In this document: piece after piece, positions 34,567 to 45,827 of the stretch
Layout of the letters: each line of letters begins with the position of its first letter
Numbering within the stretch: the stretch's first letter is position 1
From: Anadara kagoshimensis
Taxonomy: Eukaryota; Mollusca; Bivalvia; Arcoida; Arcidae
DNA: 64,000 nucleotides
Direction of reading: 5' to 3'
Assembly (NCBI GenBank): GCA_021292105.1
Contig: CM037861.1
Location: forward strand, 28,296,545-28,360,544
Made by a program: the position numbers and the translations under genes
Notes under the pieces: generated by a model
Seen by the model: only the letters and a program-made list of their open reading frames with translations
Databases searched by the model: none
Told to the model about the DNA's origin: nothing

Positions 34567-34942
34567 CAGCACAGGTCTGTCGAAAGGTTAACACCGAGTT
34601 AACAAATAAATGCCAAAAGGTCGGTAGTCATCTTGGCACACATTACCTACATTACATACAGCAAAGGTCCGTCAAAAGGTTAACACCGAGTTAACAAATA
34701 AATGCCTTAAGGTCGGTAGTCATCTTGGCACACATTACCTATATCTAAACAGCTGCTATCTATCTCTTGAAAGTTTTTAGCCACTACCTATCCAGATATC
34801 AATCACTTGGCATCCGAGTTTCAGACTCTTTTCGTTAGCTTAATGTTAATCTTTTCGTTAGCTCAATGTTAATCTTTTCGTTAGCTCAATGTTAATCTTA
34901 AGCTTTTCGTTAGCTCAATGTTAACTTTCGACACGTCTGTAC
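34567..34942. mobile_element. Family A MITE with both ends partly tandem-duplicated
   Basis: After TA the left end (CAGCACAGGTCTGTCGAAAG) appears twice, at 34567 and about 34662. The inner right end CTTTTCGTTAGCTCAATGTT is repeated four times at 34832-34925. It looks like an early stage of array growth. Confidence 0.8.
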
Positions 34943-35330
34943 TTTTTGTTTTGCAAAAAAGTATAAATCTTTTATTTTATTATTTATGTTTTATTCTAAT
35001 GGTAACCTAAATCCACATTATATGGCTTTGTTAGGAATAGGTGATGATTATTTCCTTTACATATATGTCATCTATGTTTATCAATAATGTTTGTCCTTTA
35101 TCTAGATGATATGTATTTAGTGCGAGACTGTGTATGTTTTTCCTTTATCTAAATACTAGTAGTCGATGTGTTATGCGTACTTAGTGTGAGATTGTGCATG
35201 TTTTTCCTTGATCTAGAATATGTTGATGCTTTTCTAGGTTTCCATATGCCTTTCCAATTGCAAGAAGAACACTTGTTCTCTGTCAGTCCCATATTGTTAC
35301 TCTGTGTGTGTGTGTTCAAGGAATCGTTTA
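34943..35330. other. Stretch with a two-copy TTTTCCTTTATCTA duplication
   Basis: Two ~75-bp segments near 35090-35155 and 35170-35220 share ACTTAGTG and GAGATTGTGCATGTTTTTCC. No gene is seen. Confidence 0.4.
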
Positions 35331-35660
35331 TATGTGTTGATCAGCTCAGTTGGTAGAGAGTCGGACTCGATATCCAAGGGTTGTGAGTTTGAAATCGGAA
35401 AGGGACATGCTATGGTCTTAAGCAAGTTAGTCCGGTGTCAGAATAATGGACGAGTGGGGCAAGAAACTCTACAACTGTTGTCTCGATGGGCTAGCCTGAA
35501 AGTTGCCTTGGGTGCGTATATGCAGACATATGTATTATACATACTGTCAGTGAAATTTACATCAGGGAAGCATAGTGTAATCTGACTGACACTTGAACTG
35601 CAGGTCAAAGAGTTCAAGGCGCTAATAGAGCCTAAGGTTTAATAAAGTTCTCTAATAAAG
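35331..35660 (+). mobile_element. tRNA-derived SINE, family 3
   Basis: The head has an A box (GATCAGCTCAGTTGGTAGAG) and a B box-like GTTGTGAGTTTGAAATC. The body differs from families 1 and 2, and the end holds TAATAAAGTTCTCTAATAAA. Only one copy is seen here, so the boundaries are approximate. Confidence 0.65.
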
Positions 35661-36204
35661 TCAAAACGAAGCATTTATTTGCTAGAAGCTTGCTTCGTTG
35701 TATAACGTTCTCATAGTAGAAGCAAGCCATAGCGTATTAAGCGTGAAACAAATAAACCATAAGCAGGAGAAGCATGTCTGTAACTGCATGAACAACAAGT
35801 AAAACAACAGCCCATTATACTTTGCAAGTTCAAAAAGACATTGGAAATTTACTTTATTTCTTATATTTACAATATTTTTAAAAAGTATCTATTGCCGCTT
35901 TACATTTTCAATGTTAATTTGAAAATAATTTTGAAATACGATGTTGGTTCACCTTCTCATAAAAATGGGTCAGCTTCTGTCAGTCAACGAGAGCAATTGA
36001 CATTTGACGTCATAATGGAGTGCGTGGAGCAATGTCTTTATGAAGTTGCAAAGTATAGTCGATGTCAAAGACTTTATATTGAAAGAAAGATTTTGCAATT
36101 GTAAATATAAAACGGTAAAGAAATTTGAGGCAAGGAACCAACTACATGTATCTTTTAAGACCATATCAGTACTAGTTCTTCTCAGGAATTACGTGTTTGA
36201 ATTA
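35661..36204. other. Stretch without recognisable features
   Basis: An 87-codon plus frame (35841-36104) and overlapping frames carry no recognisable motif. I see no repeat family here. Confidence 0.35.
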
Positions 36205-36416
36205 CAATACACACCTGTCGAACGTTTTACACTAAACCAACGAATTAATACCAAACCGACAGCTCATCTTGATCTCGTCTCTCAACAGATTTTCAAAAGC
36301 TTCTATGTATCTCATGACAACTTTTCGGCCATTTGCTTCCAATCTTGGTCATTCGACAGCTGACTTTTTACGCCTTTTCGTAAGCTCTGTGTTTAACTTT
36401 CGACAGGGCTGTACTG
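36205..36416. mobile_element. Family A MITE, complete solo copy with TA duplication
   Basis: TA flanks both ends. The left is CAATACACACCTGTCGAACG and the right is CTTTCGACAGGGCTGTACTG. It is 212 bp and a good reference for the unexpanded family size. Confidence 0.88.
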
Positions 36417-36737
36417 TATAATCTCAAACAGGAGTGGGCGATATCTGTCGCACACAAAGAAAATAAAAAAGAAAAGAAAGAAAAGAAAAAGAAAAAGATA
36501 CATGTGTTCTAGATAAATTACAAAATATGTTACACAAACACAATGGAAACAATATATCACCTAACAAAGGCTGATAAACTGAACCTAAAAAATGATGATT
36601 TAGATTTCCGTAATGGGAAATTAAAAGTGAAATAAATCCAAACCGGTACGTTAAAGGCAACTAAGAAAACCAATAATTTAGTTACTTTTATGGGTAGTTT
36701 GTCATTATATGTCGGTCAATAAACGAATAAAGAAAAA

Positions 36738-36838
36738 ACGTGTCCCTTATATACATGTTCAAAGAACATTTGGGATACTTTTACTCGTCTTTAAAAGCAG
36801 GTGGCCTTTGCATAGAGGTGGTCATTAAGGAAAGTTTT
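36738..36838. mobile_element. Family C MITE fragment
   Basis: CCCTTATATACATGTTCAAA and AGCAGGTGGCCTTTGCATAG match the family C interior. The ends are decayed. Confidence 0.5.
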
Positions 36839-37690
36839 TTTTTTAAATATTAAATTGTAATATTTTTCCACGGTTATGAATTATATTCTAGTTTTAGAAC
36901 TTACTAGTTATTGTTCGTCTTTTATACTTAGAGATAGTCCTAAACTGAAATTACTATATTATTATTAGGTTTCTCATAATATAACCACAATATTTGTGTT
37001 TAAAAACAAAAATACTAACAAGGAAACATACATAAAAATTTGAAATCATTATATTAATTTCTGGATATAGAGAAAAAAATCAGCAAATTTACAAATAGCA
37101 TGAGTAGACTAAGAACTAAAACACCCGTTATGGACCCCATGTTCTAAAACATTGATATTCACGCCTGAATCACGCCTGTGTCATAGAATAATCAGTAACA
37201 CCATTTTCTAATAAAATGATCCTTTTTTCCAAATCAAAATACTTCAAAACAACACACTTCACGTTATCTGGAATTGATTTGTCTGTGATTTTGTAAAAAC
37301 CGATACCAATAACAAGTGTGATATAAGTGATTTGCATTATAATTGTTGACCTTAGTTGAACCTGTTAATATATGCATATGGGGTCACCAAGAGAATAGAC
37401 TACAGCTGACTTTAAATAAAAAGTTTCTCTATGTAGGAGAAAAACGGAAAAAGTAAAAATAAAAATAAAAATATTTTAGATGCGCTTTTTGTTTTCAAAA
37501 CAAAATATGAATGTTAGGTTTCAAAAATTTAAAAAGTGTAAAAGTTATTTATGAAAATGGCTGTCTCTAAACATTAAAGATGAACAATAGTTTCATGTTT
37601 TGCGGTTTTAATCTTAAAAAAACCTGCCGTTTGTGAGCTTGGTTGTATTAAGTAACATGTACATATTTTTACATGTACATCTTTTTATAT
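36839..37690. other. AT-rich stretch without recognisable features
   Basis: Poly(A)/poly(T)-rich text, with no supported gene or repeat family. Confidence 0.35.
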
Positions 37691-37935
37691 ATCACGCCTT
37701 TCGAAGAAAAAGGGGAGTTACCGTCCGTTCTTCCTTCCGTCCATTCGTCCGTCCAAAATTCTTGTCTGCGCAAATTCTCCAAAACTATAAAGCACTATTA
37801 TATGAAACTTGGTGCAAAGTATCAAATTGAGTATTGATAGGAGATACGAAAATCCTTAACCCGAGCTGGTTTCCTTATTTTCCTGGGAGTTATTGCCCTT
37901 TGAACATAAGTGCAAAACACAAAAAAGAACCTGCT
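37691..37935. repeat. Dispersed CCGTCCGT-type repeat
   Basis: The CCGTCCGTTCTTCCTTCCGT and CCATTCGTCCGTCC run followed by AACTTGGTGCAAAG resembles, in the opposite sense, the GGACGGACGGAC blocks of the element at 40026. It probably represents a common dispersed repeat. Boundaries are uncertain. Confidence 0.45.
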
Positions 37936-38467
37936 GGTGGGGGATCTTAATTCACTGAATTTACTTGTTTGAATAGGAAGTATAACATCATTTTTAAAAA
38001 AATGTATTTTCTTTTTAATGTTTTTTATTTAATTTGAAACTATATCTTCCTTTTTCATTATAAAATTGTAGCGATGGTAATTGTTGGAATTTAATGTCTA
38101 CATGTGGCCTGTCGACGTTAAACTCCTACAATCACCATAATAAGACTTCTATGATAAAAAGGAAGATAAAATTTTGAATAAAAAATTGCAAAAAATGAAA
38201 ACCAATAAACTATAAATATTATATACAAAAATCCAAATCACCATCATTCTATTTGCTTGCCAGTCTGTATTATGTAATATAGTGTATCTTCTTTTTTGAG
38301 CATGTCATTTACGTTTGATTTATAAATCACGATTCTATAAAAAACATTTGTCCTTTAACTGGAATAGTTGGTGGTATGGTTTTTTTTTTAATTTATAACA
38401 CGAGCAATATTAAAGGTTTAAAAAAAAAAACTAAAAAAAGCTAAATCAGCGTTTTCCCACACTTTTA

Positions 38468-39891
38468 CAGTGATTACGGCAGTAGCGGATCATTAGTGCA
38501 ATATTCACTGCTCCCCGAAAAAATTATCGCAGCCGATTGTAATTTTTGGTACTAGCAATTGACATTTCCCCACTGTTTCAAATTATCATTAGATGATAAA
38601 AATCGTCCGACTATAAGTATGGGCAATCCACCCGTTTTGTATCCCATGTATTTACGTCAGTAACGAATCAATTTGTGAGTAGCGGATCACGCCACCTAGT
38701 GTCAAGAAAACGATAGGGAATCAACTCAAAACATGATTAGTTTGAGTTTTCATCATTCAATTGCAAAAATTACAAATCATGAAACAATATAAAAAAATTT
38801 AACCGTAATATATCAACAAATAACATGATTTAAATAAATAAAAAAAACAAATCATCAACAAGTTTCTGATATAAATGTAAAAATAAATTAAGTCAATTAA
38901 CATTGTCTTGAATACTGAAATATAAAAGCAAAGAATGTTGAAGAAAATAAAATAATATTGTGCCTTATGTTTTATGACATACTTTGTCCATGAAGATTTT
39001 ATTTTAACAAGAACAGTGTATACAAACAACGATACATATTGGGAGTGTACAATGTGCATCATACGTCCAAAATTGTTACCAGACAAAAATATAGAATGGA
39101 ATAAAACTTTAATGATCTTAATCATAAAAGTATAAAGAATATATAGGGTTGGATATTAATTAATGTATTAATTCAATATATTCGAATCTTATATTGATTA
39201 TCCTTCAACCATGATAATTATGGTTTCTTTAAAAACGCCCATTGATCTGGTATTATCATGATAAATAAGATAGCGGCATAGCATAACAATGGACCCATCT
39301 TTATCATGGGGTCAAGGAGGGAAGCTAGGCACTGGTTCTCCAATAGTCTCTACATTGTTTATTTACAATTTACTACAACATATACATCAGGCGCAAAATT
39401 TATTTTTTTTTAAGAAATATTACGAATCCCCATTTTCATTAGCCTTTTGAGAGGTCCCCTGTTTACAGCAGCTGATCCGTTATTGCCGTACTTGCACCCT
39501 TCGGAAAACGGGTTTATTTTTATTGTCAAGAACTGTAAAGCTCAATAAAAGTTTATGTCTTGAAAGAAGATATATTAACGGTTGTAAATAGCTATTGCAA
39601 TCATTTCAAATTACCTTTGAAAGTATTGAACACGTCGTCCGAATCGAAAGTAAGTGTTTGGAAAACACATCCGTGTCGTTAAAACGCTTATGACATTCGC
39701 ATGAAAAAGCCAAGAATTAAAATAATAGGACGTTTATTAACATAAATGATATGTAGAATGAAGTAAATTTATCAGTATTACAGAAATATATCTGAATTTT
39801 ATTGGTTTCTCGTAATGATAGGGAAAAAAATCAACTTTGTTTTGAAAAATGATCCGCTACTGACTGAGATCCGCTACTGCCGTAAGCACTG
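38468..39891. mobile_element. 1.4-kb TIR element with TA duplication, non-autonomous
   Basis: TA lies outside both ends. The left is CAGTGATTACGGCAGTAGCG (then GATCATT) and the right is the inverted GATCCGCTACTGCCGTAAGCACTG. The motif AGTAGCGGATC recurs near 38480, 38677 and, inverted, near 39851 and 39869, with a weaker inverted copy near 39473. The only sizeable frame (38799-39125, minus, 108 codons) is AT-rich low complexity without DDE features, so it needs a transposase in trans. Confidence 0.78.
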
Positions 39892-40025
39892 TATATTTTT
39901 ATCAATATCTAATATATAATATAATATATAACTTTCCCTGAGATCCCTGTAATTTTACATAATTTTTTGTATTTGGTTGTTTTCGATATTGTTCCTCCCT
40001 ATAACATGATGATTACAAATAGAAA

Positions 40026-40311
40026 ACTAGAAAAACTGTGAGCTCACAAAAAATACCCCCGTCCCCCCACCCCCACATAAAAAAATTCCATCGGATCAAA
40101 TTTTTCAAATAGGAGGTGCACATCTACATTATATCACAAAGATGGAGTGAAAGTTTCATGAAAATCCATTGAAGGGTTTAGGAGGAGTTGAGGATAAGAG
40201 ATAGGTACCCTAAGGTGTAACGGAAGGACGGAAAGACGGAAGGACGGACGGACACACGGACGGACACCCCTAACACTGTATACCCCCCACTTTTTAAGCG
40301 GGGGGTATAAT
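40026..40311. mobile_element. Dispersed element with GGACGGAC block, copy 1
   Basis: It starts ACTAGAAAAACTGTGAGCTC and ends CCCCCCACTTTTTAAGCGGG, GTATAAT. The second copy is 43767-44027. The interior AGGAGGTGCACATCTACA and GGGTTTAGGAGGAGTTG are conserved between the two. ATACCCCC near the left and GGGGGTAT at the right form a short inverted pair. Confidence 0.75.
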
Positions 40312-40614
40312 AAGTTGGGAAAACCAATGACTGAGCGTTTCATGTAGTTTCATATATTTTTTCTTAAATGCCAGGGTTGTGAATTGTCATATACTTTTTT
40401 CATTAACTTCATTTTTAAATGATACGTGTATATGAAAATATATTGTTATAGCCGAATTCCGAATATATTTTCGATAAAAATTTAGCCATGATCATGATCA
40501 TCCGATTTCAGAACTAAAAAATGCAATTCAATAGTATATTGTTACTATTTATTTAGCCTATTTCGGAGAACGCAAGATCGCAAAAATATTTATGAATTTC
40601 AATATGACATGTAC
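40312..40614. other. AT-rich stretch without recognisable features
   Basis: No gene or repeat family seen. Confidence 0.3.
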
Positions 40615-41122
40615 AAATCAATGATTTTTACTTACATGAGCCGAGTCGTTACTAAAAATTCCTGTTTCGGCTCCATCATTGCTTCATATATCATTTTATG
40701 CGACAAAATATAACCTGGGTGGGTGTTTACAATGGTAATTTGTTTTACGAAATGGCGGGGTTCTTTATGTTACGCAGTCATGACGAAAGAGTTGACTATT
40801 TTACGTAGGTTAGTGCAGCTCAAGAACGGATTGATTTTTGCGTAACTGGGATGACCAAAATTAATTTAATAAGTAATAAAGTCAACTACCTTTCTGCATT
40901 TTCAAACTTTTGAAAAAATTAAACTTTTAAACTCAACTCAACCTTTGAGCTACCCTTCATTGAATCTCTTGCGCACCGCTATTTTGTCAAAAATTTTACC
41001 ATTGTAAACACTCATCCACAATACGTTTTGGTGTTTTAAAGAAGTTATAATGTATGGACTAGATCGAAATTAGGATTGTTAGCTACGACTCGGCTCATGT
41101 GGAGTAAATGATTAATTGATTT
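40615..41122. mobile_element. TIR element of about 508 bp
   Basis: The ends AAATCAATGATTTTTACTTA, CATGAGCCGAGTCGT and their inverse at 41085-41122 are about 40 bp long. A second inverted pair lies inside (GGGTGGGTGTTTACAATGG against CCATTGTAAACACTCATCC). Non-coding. Confidence 0.75.
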
Positions 41123-41227
41123 TTAACTGTGTCATTCAAATCTTTGAAATATTTGGATTGTTCCTTTCTCTCTAGTAGAATAAACGGACAGTAGTTTTAA
41201 AGTTGCTTGTTTTATATATCAGAAACA

Positions 41228-41445
41228 AATATACTAATCCATATCCGAATCACAATCCAGAAGCAAAGTAATAACTTTGAAACTGACAAGTTAGGTCAGA
41301 CACGCGAACTTCAACCAGGGTTATGAGGCCGGGTGCATCGGAAGGGTAAGCACCTCCTGTTAAGTTAGCTAGCTACGCCCGCCACGTGTGTAATCAAAAT
41401 TGTGTGAAAGGAACCAGAAACTATGAGACGTCAAATATATCATAC
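41228..41445 (+). repeat. Dispersed repeat R1, copy
   Basis: CTAATCCATATCCGAATCAC, GCGAACTTCAACCAGGGTTA and TAATCAAAATTGTGTGAAAG match R1 at 14990. Confidence 0.65.
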
Positions 41446-41552
41446 CTGAGAGCTCAATTTTCTTAAGTGACATGTCTTGAGAAGAAAGTAACATACAATG
41501 TAATGTACCTTATTTATTATTTCAATTTTTAATAACTTGAAAACCCTAACAA

Positions 41553-41755
41553 CAATGGGGTTCGCCGCTGTACCACGTGATACCTTCTAACGTGTCTGTG
41601 AAACGCTTGTTTCCAATGGACATGGACTTGCACAATATGACGCTTTTCCGTAAAAACGACGTTATTCCGGGAATCTGTAACGTTGACGTTTTCCAAAATG
41701 TTCCGCACAAACGTTAAGAGGTATTGATCACGTGGTACGGCGGCGAACCCCATTG
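41553..41755. mobile_element. 203-bp TIR element CAATGGGGTTCGCCG
   Basis: The inverted ends run to about 45 bp (TACCACGTGATACCTTCTAA against its complement with GATCACGTGGTACGGCGGCG). A diverged end fragment recurs at 60712-60750. A related empty site is preserved at about 42022. Confidence 0.82.
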
Positions 41756-42130
41756 AGAGTTCGACTTTATAACGCCGCATGTGTACATATTTTTTAATAG
41801 CATGTATAATGCGTAATTTTATTTTATTTATTTTCTTTTTTAATTTTTGTTCATTAAATTTCATTTGCCTTTTCGTTAGTAATGTTAATTTTAAAGTTGC
41901 TTGTTTCATATATCACTTGATAACCCTGAAAAAACGTTGGGCTCATATGTTTGAGAAGAAATTAATATACAATGTAATATACTTAATTATTATTAATTTT
42001 TTATAACTTGAAAACCCTGACAACAATGTACATGTGCATATTTTTAATATCATTTATAATGCGCAATTTTACTCGTATTTTATTTATTTATTTATTTATT
42101 TTTGTACATTAAATTATATTTCCCTTTTCA

Positions 42131-43618
42131 TTATAGACAACCTCGTTCATTATATAGCCTTTTCTAGTCTTTGTTACGTGATATATAGGTTCTTTTTTTC
42201 AAGGATGTTATTTCAGATTGGTAATTATTCACAATTCTTAAAAACATATATCTATCCTTTTACAAGAATAATTGGTGGCATGTTTCATTTATATTCATAA
42301 AGCGAGTAATATTAGAAGTTAAAAATCTCTAAAAGGCTCTGTCAGCGTTTTCCACACACTTTCTATTTTTCATTATTAAACATAAAACTGATGATGATTA
42401 TAAAAAGATAGGTTGGGGAAGCAGACAATTTATAATTAATTTATTAAGCATCATTCAAAATAAAATGTCCTTTATCTGGAATAGTTATAGATAACAGTAT
42501 TATTTTAAACAATTTCAGATTTGATGATACTCAATGTGATACTTAATATAAACTTATAATGATAAAAGCGAGTTAATCTATCAGATGTTAATGAAAAGTT
42601 GACAATTAAGAACCAATGCAGTAGCACACTTGTTAGAGTGCCGGAGATCTGGTTGGAACCCTTTTCGAGTCAAAGATATCCTTTTCATGTTCCTTATATA
42701 TTAGTGCCCTTGGTTGAGGCAGATATGGAGCATTGTCTCCCCGAGAAAAGTTTTATTATTTCCCTCAATCAAGGGCAAGGGCACTACTTACTTTATTATA
42801 CTGGAAAAGCATGCTCTTTTTACCTGCAAAGTTTAGGATGTTTGAGTACTCCTTATCAGAAAAGCGGGTATGCCGTTGGAAGCAGGATTATTTTCCGTGA
42901 TTGTAAGTATTAAGCGGTGGACATTACAATATCCCATAGCAATGTTGACTGCTTTTTCAGAATTGTATCACATGATTAGAAACTGGCCAATAATAGTTTC
43001 AAAATTTTCAGTGAGATATAATAAAGCAACATAAGCAACATTATGCTACCTTAGGTCTCAGTTACTTGTGAGTTCATCTGCTTATCTTACTTTACCAGTT
43101 TAAAAGTTTTTACTTTGCTTTGGTATTGCAATTTGGACATGGATTGGTATGTTTGTTTAAAATTGTTAGGCAATGAACAATCCCGACTTTTAACAAAGGT
43201 TTTATGCTAAAAATGTGTTACTAAATTACCAGCGAAACACGAATAACGGCAACACCCAGATTATTATTGAAATAGTCGATCTTTGACTTTCACAAAGAGT
43301 GCCAATATATCATAGCAAATCTATAAACTAACAAACAAATTATTGTGTAAGGAAAAATCTTTATGTAATCCGGAACAGGAAATGACCCTTTTGTCGGTTT
43401 CATTTTTCCTTATTTACTTTTACTATTGCTGATGAATAATCGTTTCTGTTCATTTTCAGACTAAATGCCAATAAATGTACATGAAATTCAATATTTCCTT
43501 AATTACAAGGACATTTCCTGGTTTGAAAGCACTTTAAATAAGATGCATTAAAGTTACAAAGAAATGAACATAATTAAATGTAGCTAGTCATTAAAGATAT
43601 TATAACCATACATATAAG
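42131..43618. other. AT-rich stretch with one short fold-back
   Basis: TAGTGCCCTTGGTTGAGG near 42702 and CCCTCAATCAAGGGCAAGGG near 42763 form an inverted pair within a 104-codon frame that I do not accept as a gene. A degenerate tRNA-like patch at about 42612-42665 is too weak to call. The segment at 43092-43165 is shared with 28680. Confidence 0.4.
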
Positions 43619-43766
43619 GTACAGACCTGTCGAACGTTTAAAGCTAAAATAACAAAAATGACTCGCTGAGTGACCAAGATATGGATAGCTAGTACAACTA
43701 GACTAAAGATATTTAGAATAACCATGTGTGCGTGCAGCACGCTCGCCTCAGACAATGTTAGTGATC
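43619..43766. mobile_element. Family A MITE, left part, interrupted
   Basis: TACAGACCTGTCGAACGTTT, then GACTCGCTGAGTGACCAAGA, matches the left end and body. The element at 43767-44027 interrupts it, and body-like text (GGAAAGCTGCCTGCCCGAAG) resumes at 44030. Confidence 0.6.
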
Positions 43767-44027
43767 ACTAGAAAAACTGTGAGCCACAAGCTCACAAAAA
43801 ATACCACCCGCTCCCAAAAATCCATCGGATCAATTTTTTAAATAGGAGGTGCACATCTACAATATATCACAAAGATTGTGTGAAAGTTTCATCAAAATCC
43901 ATTGAAGGGTTTAGGAGGAGTTGCGAATAAGAGATAGGTACCCTAAGGTGTAACGGAAGCATGGATGGACACACGGACGGACACCCCTATGACTGTATAC
44001 CCCCCACTTTTTAAGCGGGGGTATAAT
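43767..44027. mobile_element. Dispersed element with GGACGGAC block, copy 2
   Basis: It matches 40026-40311 from ACTAGAAAAACTGTGAGCC to TTAAGCGGGGGTATAAT. It is inserted into a family A copy. Confidence 0.75.
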
Positions 44028-44115
44028 GACCGGAAAGCTGCCTGCCCGAAGTATAGAAAACAGCTACCGAAAAGCTGTAGATAAAACTGCAAACCACCAA
44101 CCACAGTATAGACCT

Positions 44116-44516
44116 GGACCCAGCTATTTGAAGCTTGATTAGTTTGAGCACAAATTCTAAAAGTCAATAAAAATCAAAATAACATTATCAAATTAATGAT
44201 TTTATAATGATTGTGTAAGTACAGTAAAACCTGTTATAATGCCCCTCGAAACTTTGCCACTTCGCTTATCGCCACACTATTTGAAGCCCAAAATCCAATT
44301 TGTTTATGATTTCTTTATATGCCTCCCTAATTTATTGCCAAACCCTTTATAATGCCAAAATTTGACTGAACAAATGGTGGTGATGAATCCAGGTTTCACT
44401 GTATATGAAATTCTATTCACTTTCAACATTTTCAACATTAATTCACAGCAAATTTGATCAAAATTCCAATTTTGACTAATTAGTTGATTAAGCTAATCAA
44501 GCTTCGAACAATTGGG
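44116..44516. mobile_element. Family E MITE containing a nested family F MITE
   Basis: GGACCCAGCTATTTGAAGCT on the left and AATCAAGCTTCGAACAATTG on the right are family E ends. Removing the TA-flanked insert 44222-44401 leaves about 220 bp, the size of the other copies. Confidence 0.75.
44222..44401. mobile_element. Family F MITE, 180 bp, TA target
   Basis: TA flanks CAGTAAAACCTGTTATAATG on the left and AATCCAGGTTTCACTG on the right. Interior motifs TTATAATGCC recur. It is nested in family E, so it is younger. Confidence 0.82.
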
Positions 44517-44745
44517 GTCAGTTGTTCGAAGCCTGATAGTTTAATCAGTTGATTAGTCAATTTGAATTTTGCATAATTTCAAGTATAGTGAACTTAATTT
44601 TGAATGTCGGAAAATGAACATAAATGCCTTCGAACTAAAGCACATTTATAAAAATATCGATCGATAACGATATTTTTATTTTATTCATGTTTTAATTTTC
44701 TGTTAAGCACTGATTAAACTAATCAAGCTTCGAACAACTCGTCCC
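44515..44745. mobile_element. Family E MITE, third copy
   Basis: It starts GGTCAGTTGTTCGAAGCCTG and ends AATCAAGCTTCGAACAACTC, GTCCC. It abuts or shares its first bases with the copy before it, so the two inserted at the same spot or arose as a tandem. Confidence 0.75.
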
Positions 44746-44809
44746 TAGGCCTGATGTTAGTTGAATACTAAGTGAAGAAAAACTACACGAATTTCGACTG
44801 TAGGAAGGC

Positions 44810-45185
44810 GAGGCCGCGGTGGCTAATGGATAAGACATCAGTCTTCAAATCCAGGGTCTCTCACCGCTGTGAGTTCGAATCCCGCTCGGACCACATGTGG
44901 GAAAGTGAATTTTCCTTGTAAAAGTGAATTTTCCTTGCCCTTGGCCTTTACTGATTCACCTGGTATCAGTATAATGGACTGGGAGAGTGGTACGCTTGTC
45001 TACGTTAAAGTCGCCCGGAGTGCGCGCTAGTACAAGGCAGACCATACACACTCGCACTTCACATGCATACACAAAATTGTTCATAGATTAATCCATCGAG
45101 ATTAATAAAAAAAAAGTTCTTGTCGCGAATAGCTGAAAAATTGCTGATGCGACGTTAAGCAACATTCAACCAACCATTCAACCAA
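44810..45185 (+). mobile_element. tRNA-derived SINE, family 2, with 15-bp target duplication
   Basis: CGACTGTAGGAAGGC stands at 44795-44809 and again at 45186-45200. Inside, the tRNA-like head GCCGCGGTGGCTAATGGATA and B box GAGTTCGAATCCCGCTCGG lead to a tail of CAACCAACCATTCAACCAA. The perfect target duplication points to a recent insertion. Confidence 0.92.
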
Positions 45186-45199
45186 CGACTGTAGGAAGG

Positions 45200-45276
45200 C
45201 CAAGAGATTGAGGTATAGGTACTGAGGAATAGCTAACGAGGTACCGATTTGACACACTTTAACGTTTGGCAGGTAT
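45200..45276. mobile_element. Family A-like right part
   Basis: AGCTAACGAGGTACCGATTT and ACTTTAACGTTTGGCAGGTA recall a diverged family A right end, cut by the SINE on its left. Confidence 0.4.
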
Positions 45277-45336
45277 GCACTATTTACAGACACTTGTAAG
45301 TCTCGTCAAAACTGTGTTGTCAGTAAAATATTTTAT

Positions 45337-45600
45337 CAGGTTTACAGCACTAGACGGCCGTTTTGGAACACCATTCCCAAGTAGTGCTTAGACCGAAATT
45401 GTGAAACAAATTATTTTCCAAGATGTAGAAAAGATTCTAAAAGGACCAAAATATATTTTATCAAATTTAGCTAAGGAAAGACTTTACATGGGTCAGTATA
45501 TCTTAGTTTTTAAGGAATTTCCGATTTTAACTAGTAGTAAATTTAGCAAAAGTCAATTTTTCTTCACTTTGAACTGCAGTATCTGGTATACATCCTTGTT
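45337..45600. mobile_element. Family B-like fragment, inverted
   Basis: CAGCACTAGACGGCCGTTTT and TATATCTTAGTTTTTAAGGA are the inverse of interior text of the copy at 25242-25835. Confidence 0.55.
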
Positions 45601-45623
45601 GTGACAATGTTTCTTGTTTTAAA

Positions 45624-45827
45624 CAGTACAAACCTATCGAAAGTTTAATACCAAGCTAACGAATTAGTACGAAATGTGCAGCTCATTACTCGTTTCCTAT
45701 GTATTGGAAGCTTTTCGGAAGTTGTTATCTATATATGCAGCTTTCTGGTAATAACATATCCGAATCTCGGCCACTCCGTGACTTCTTTCGTTAGTTCAGC
45801 TTTAAACTTTCGAACAGGTCTGTACTG
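45624..45827. mobile_element. Family A MITE, complete solo copy
   Basis: The left is CAGTACAAACCTATCGAAAG and the right is CTTTCGAACAGGTCTGTACT, G. It is 204 bp. TA is present on the right only. Confidence 0.82.

Larger units (their letters stand above)
41195..42130. repeat. Old tandem duplication, one copy interrupted by R1 and a MITE
   Basis: AAAGTTGCTTGTTTTATATA at about 41201 and AAAGTTGCTTGTTTCATATA at about 41892 start the two copies. ATAACTTGAAAACCCTAACA (41531) matches ATAACTTGAAAACCCTGACA (42002). The second copy lacks both R1 and the MITE, so it preserves the empty site. Confidence 0.75.

Noticed and set aside
38799-39125. Transposase of the 1.4-kb TIR element
   Set aside because: The 108-codon frame is low-complexity Ile/Tyr/Phe-rich text with no DDE-type motif or helix-turn-helix pattern.
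41529-41909. 126-codon minus-strand frame
   Set aside because: Its C-terminal half is the reading of a 203-bp TIR element and the rest is AT-rich tandem text.
42599-42913. 104-codon plus-strand gene
   Set aside because: It spans an inverted repeat (42702/42780) and has no homologous features. Its first part resembles a decayed tRNA-like head, but too weakly to call a SINE.
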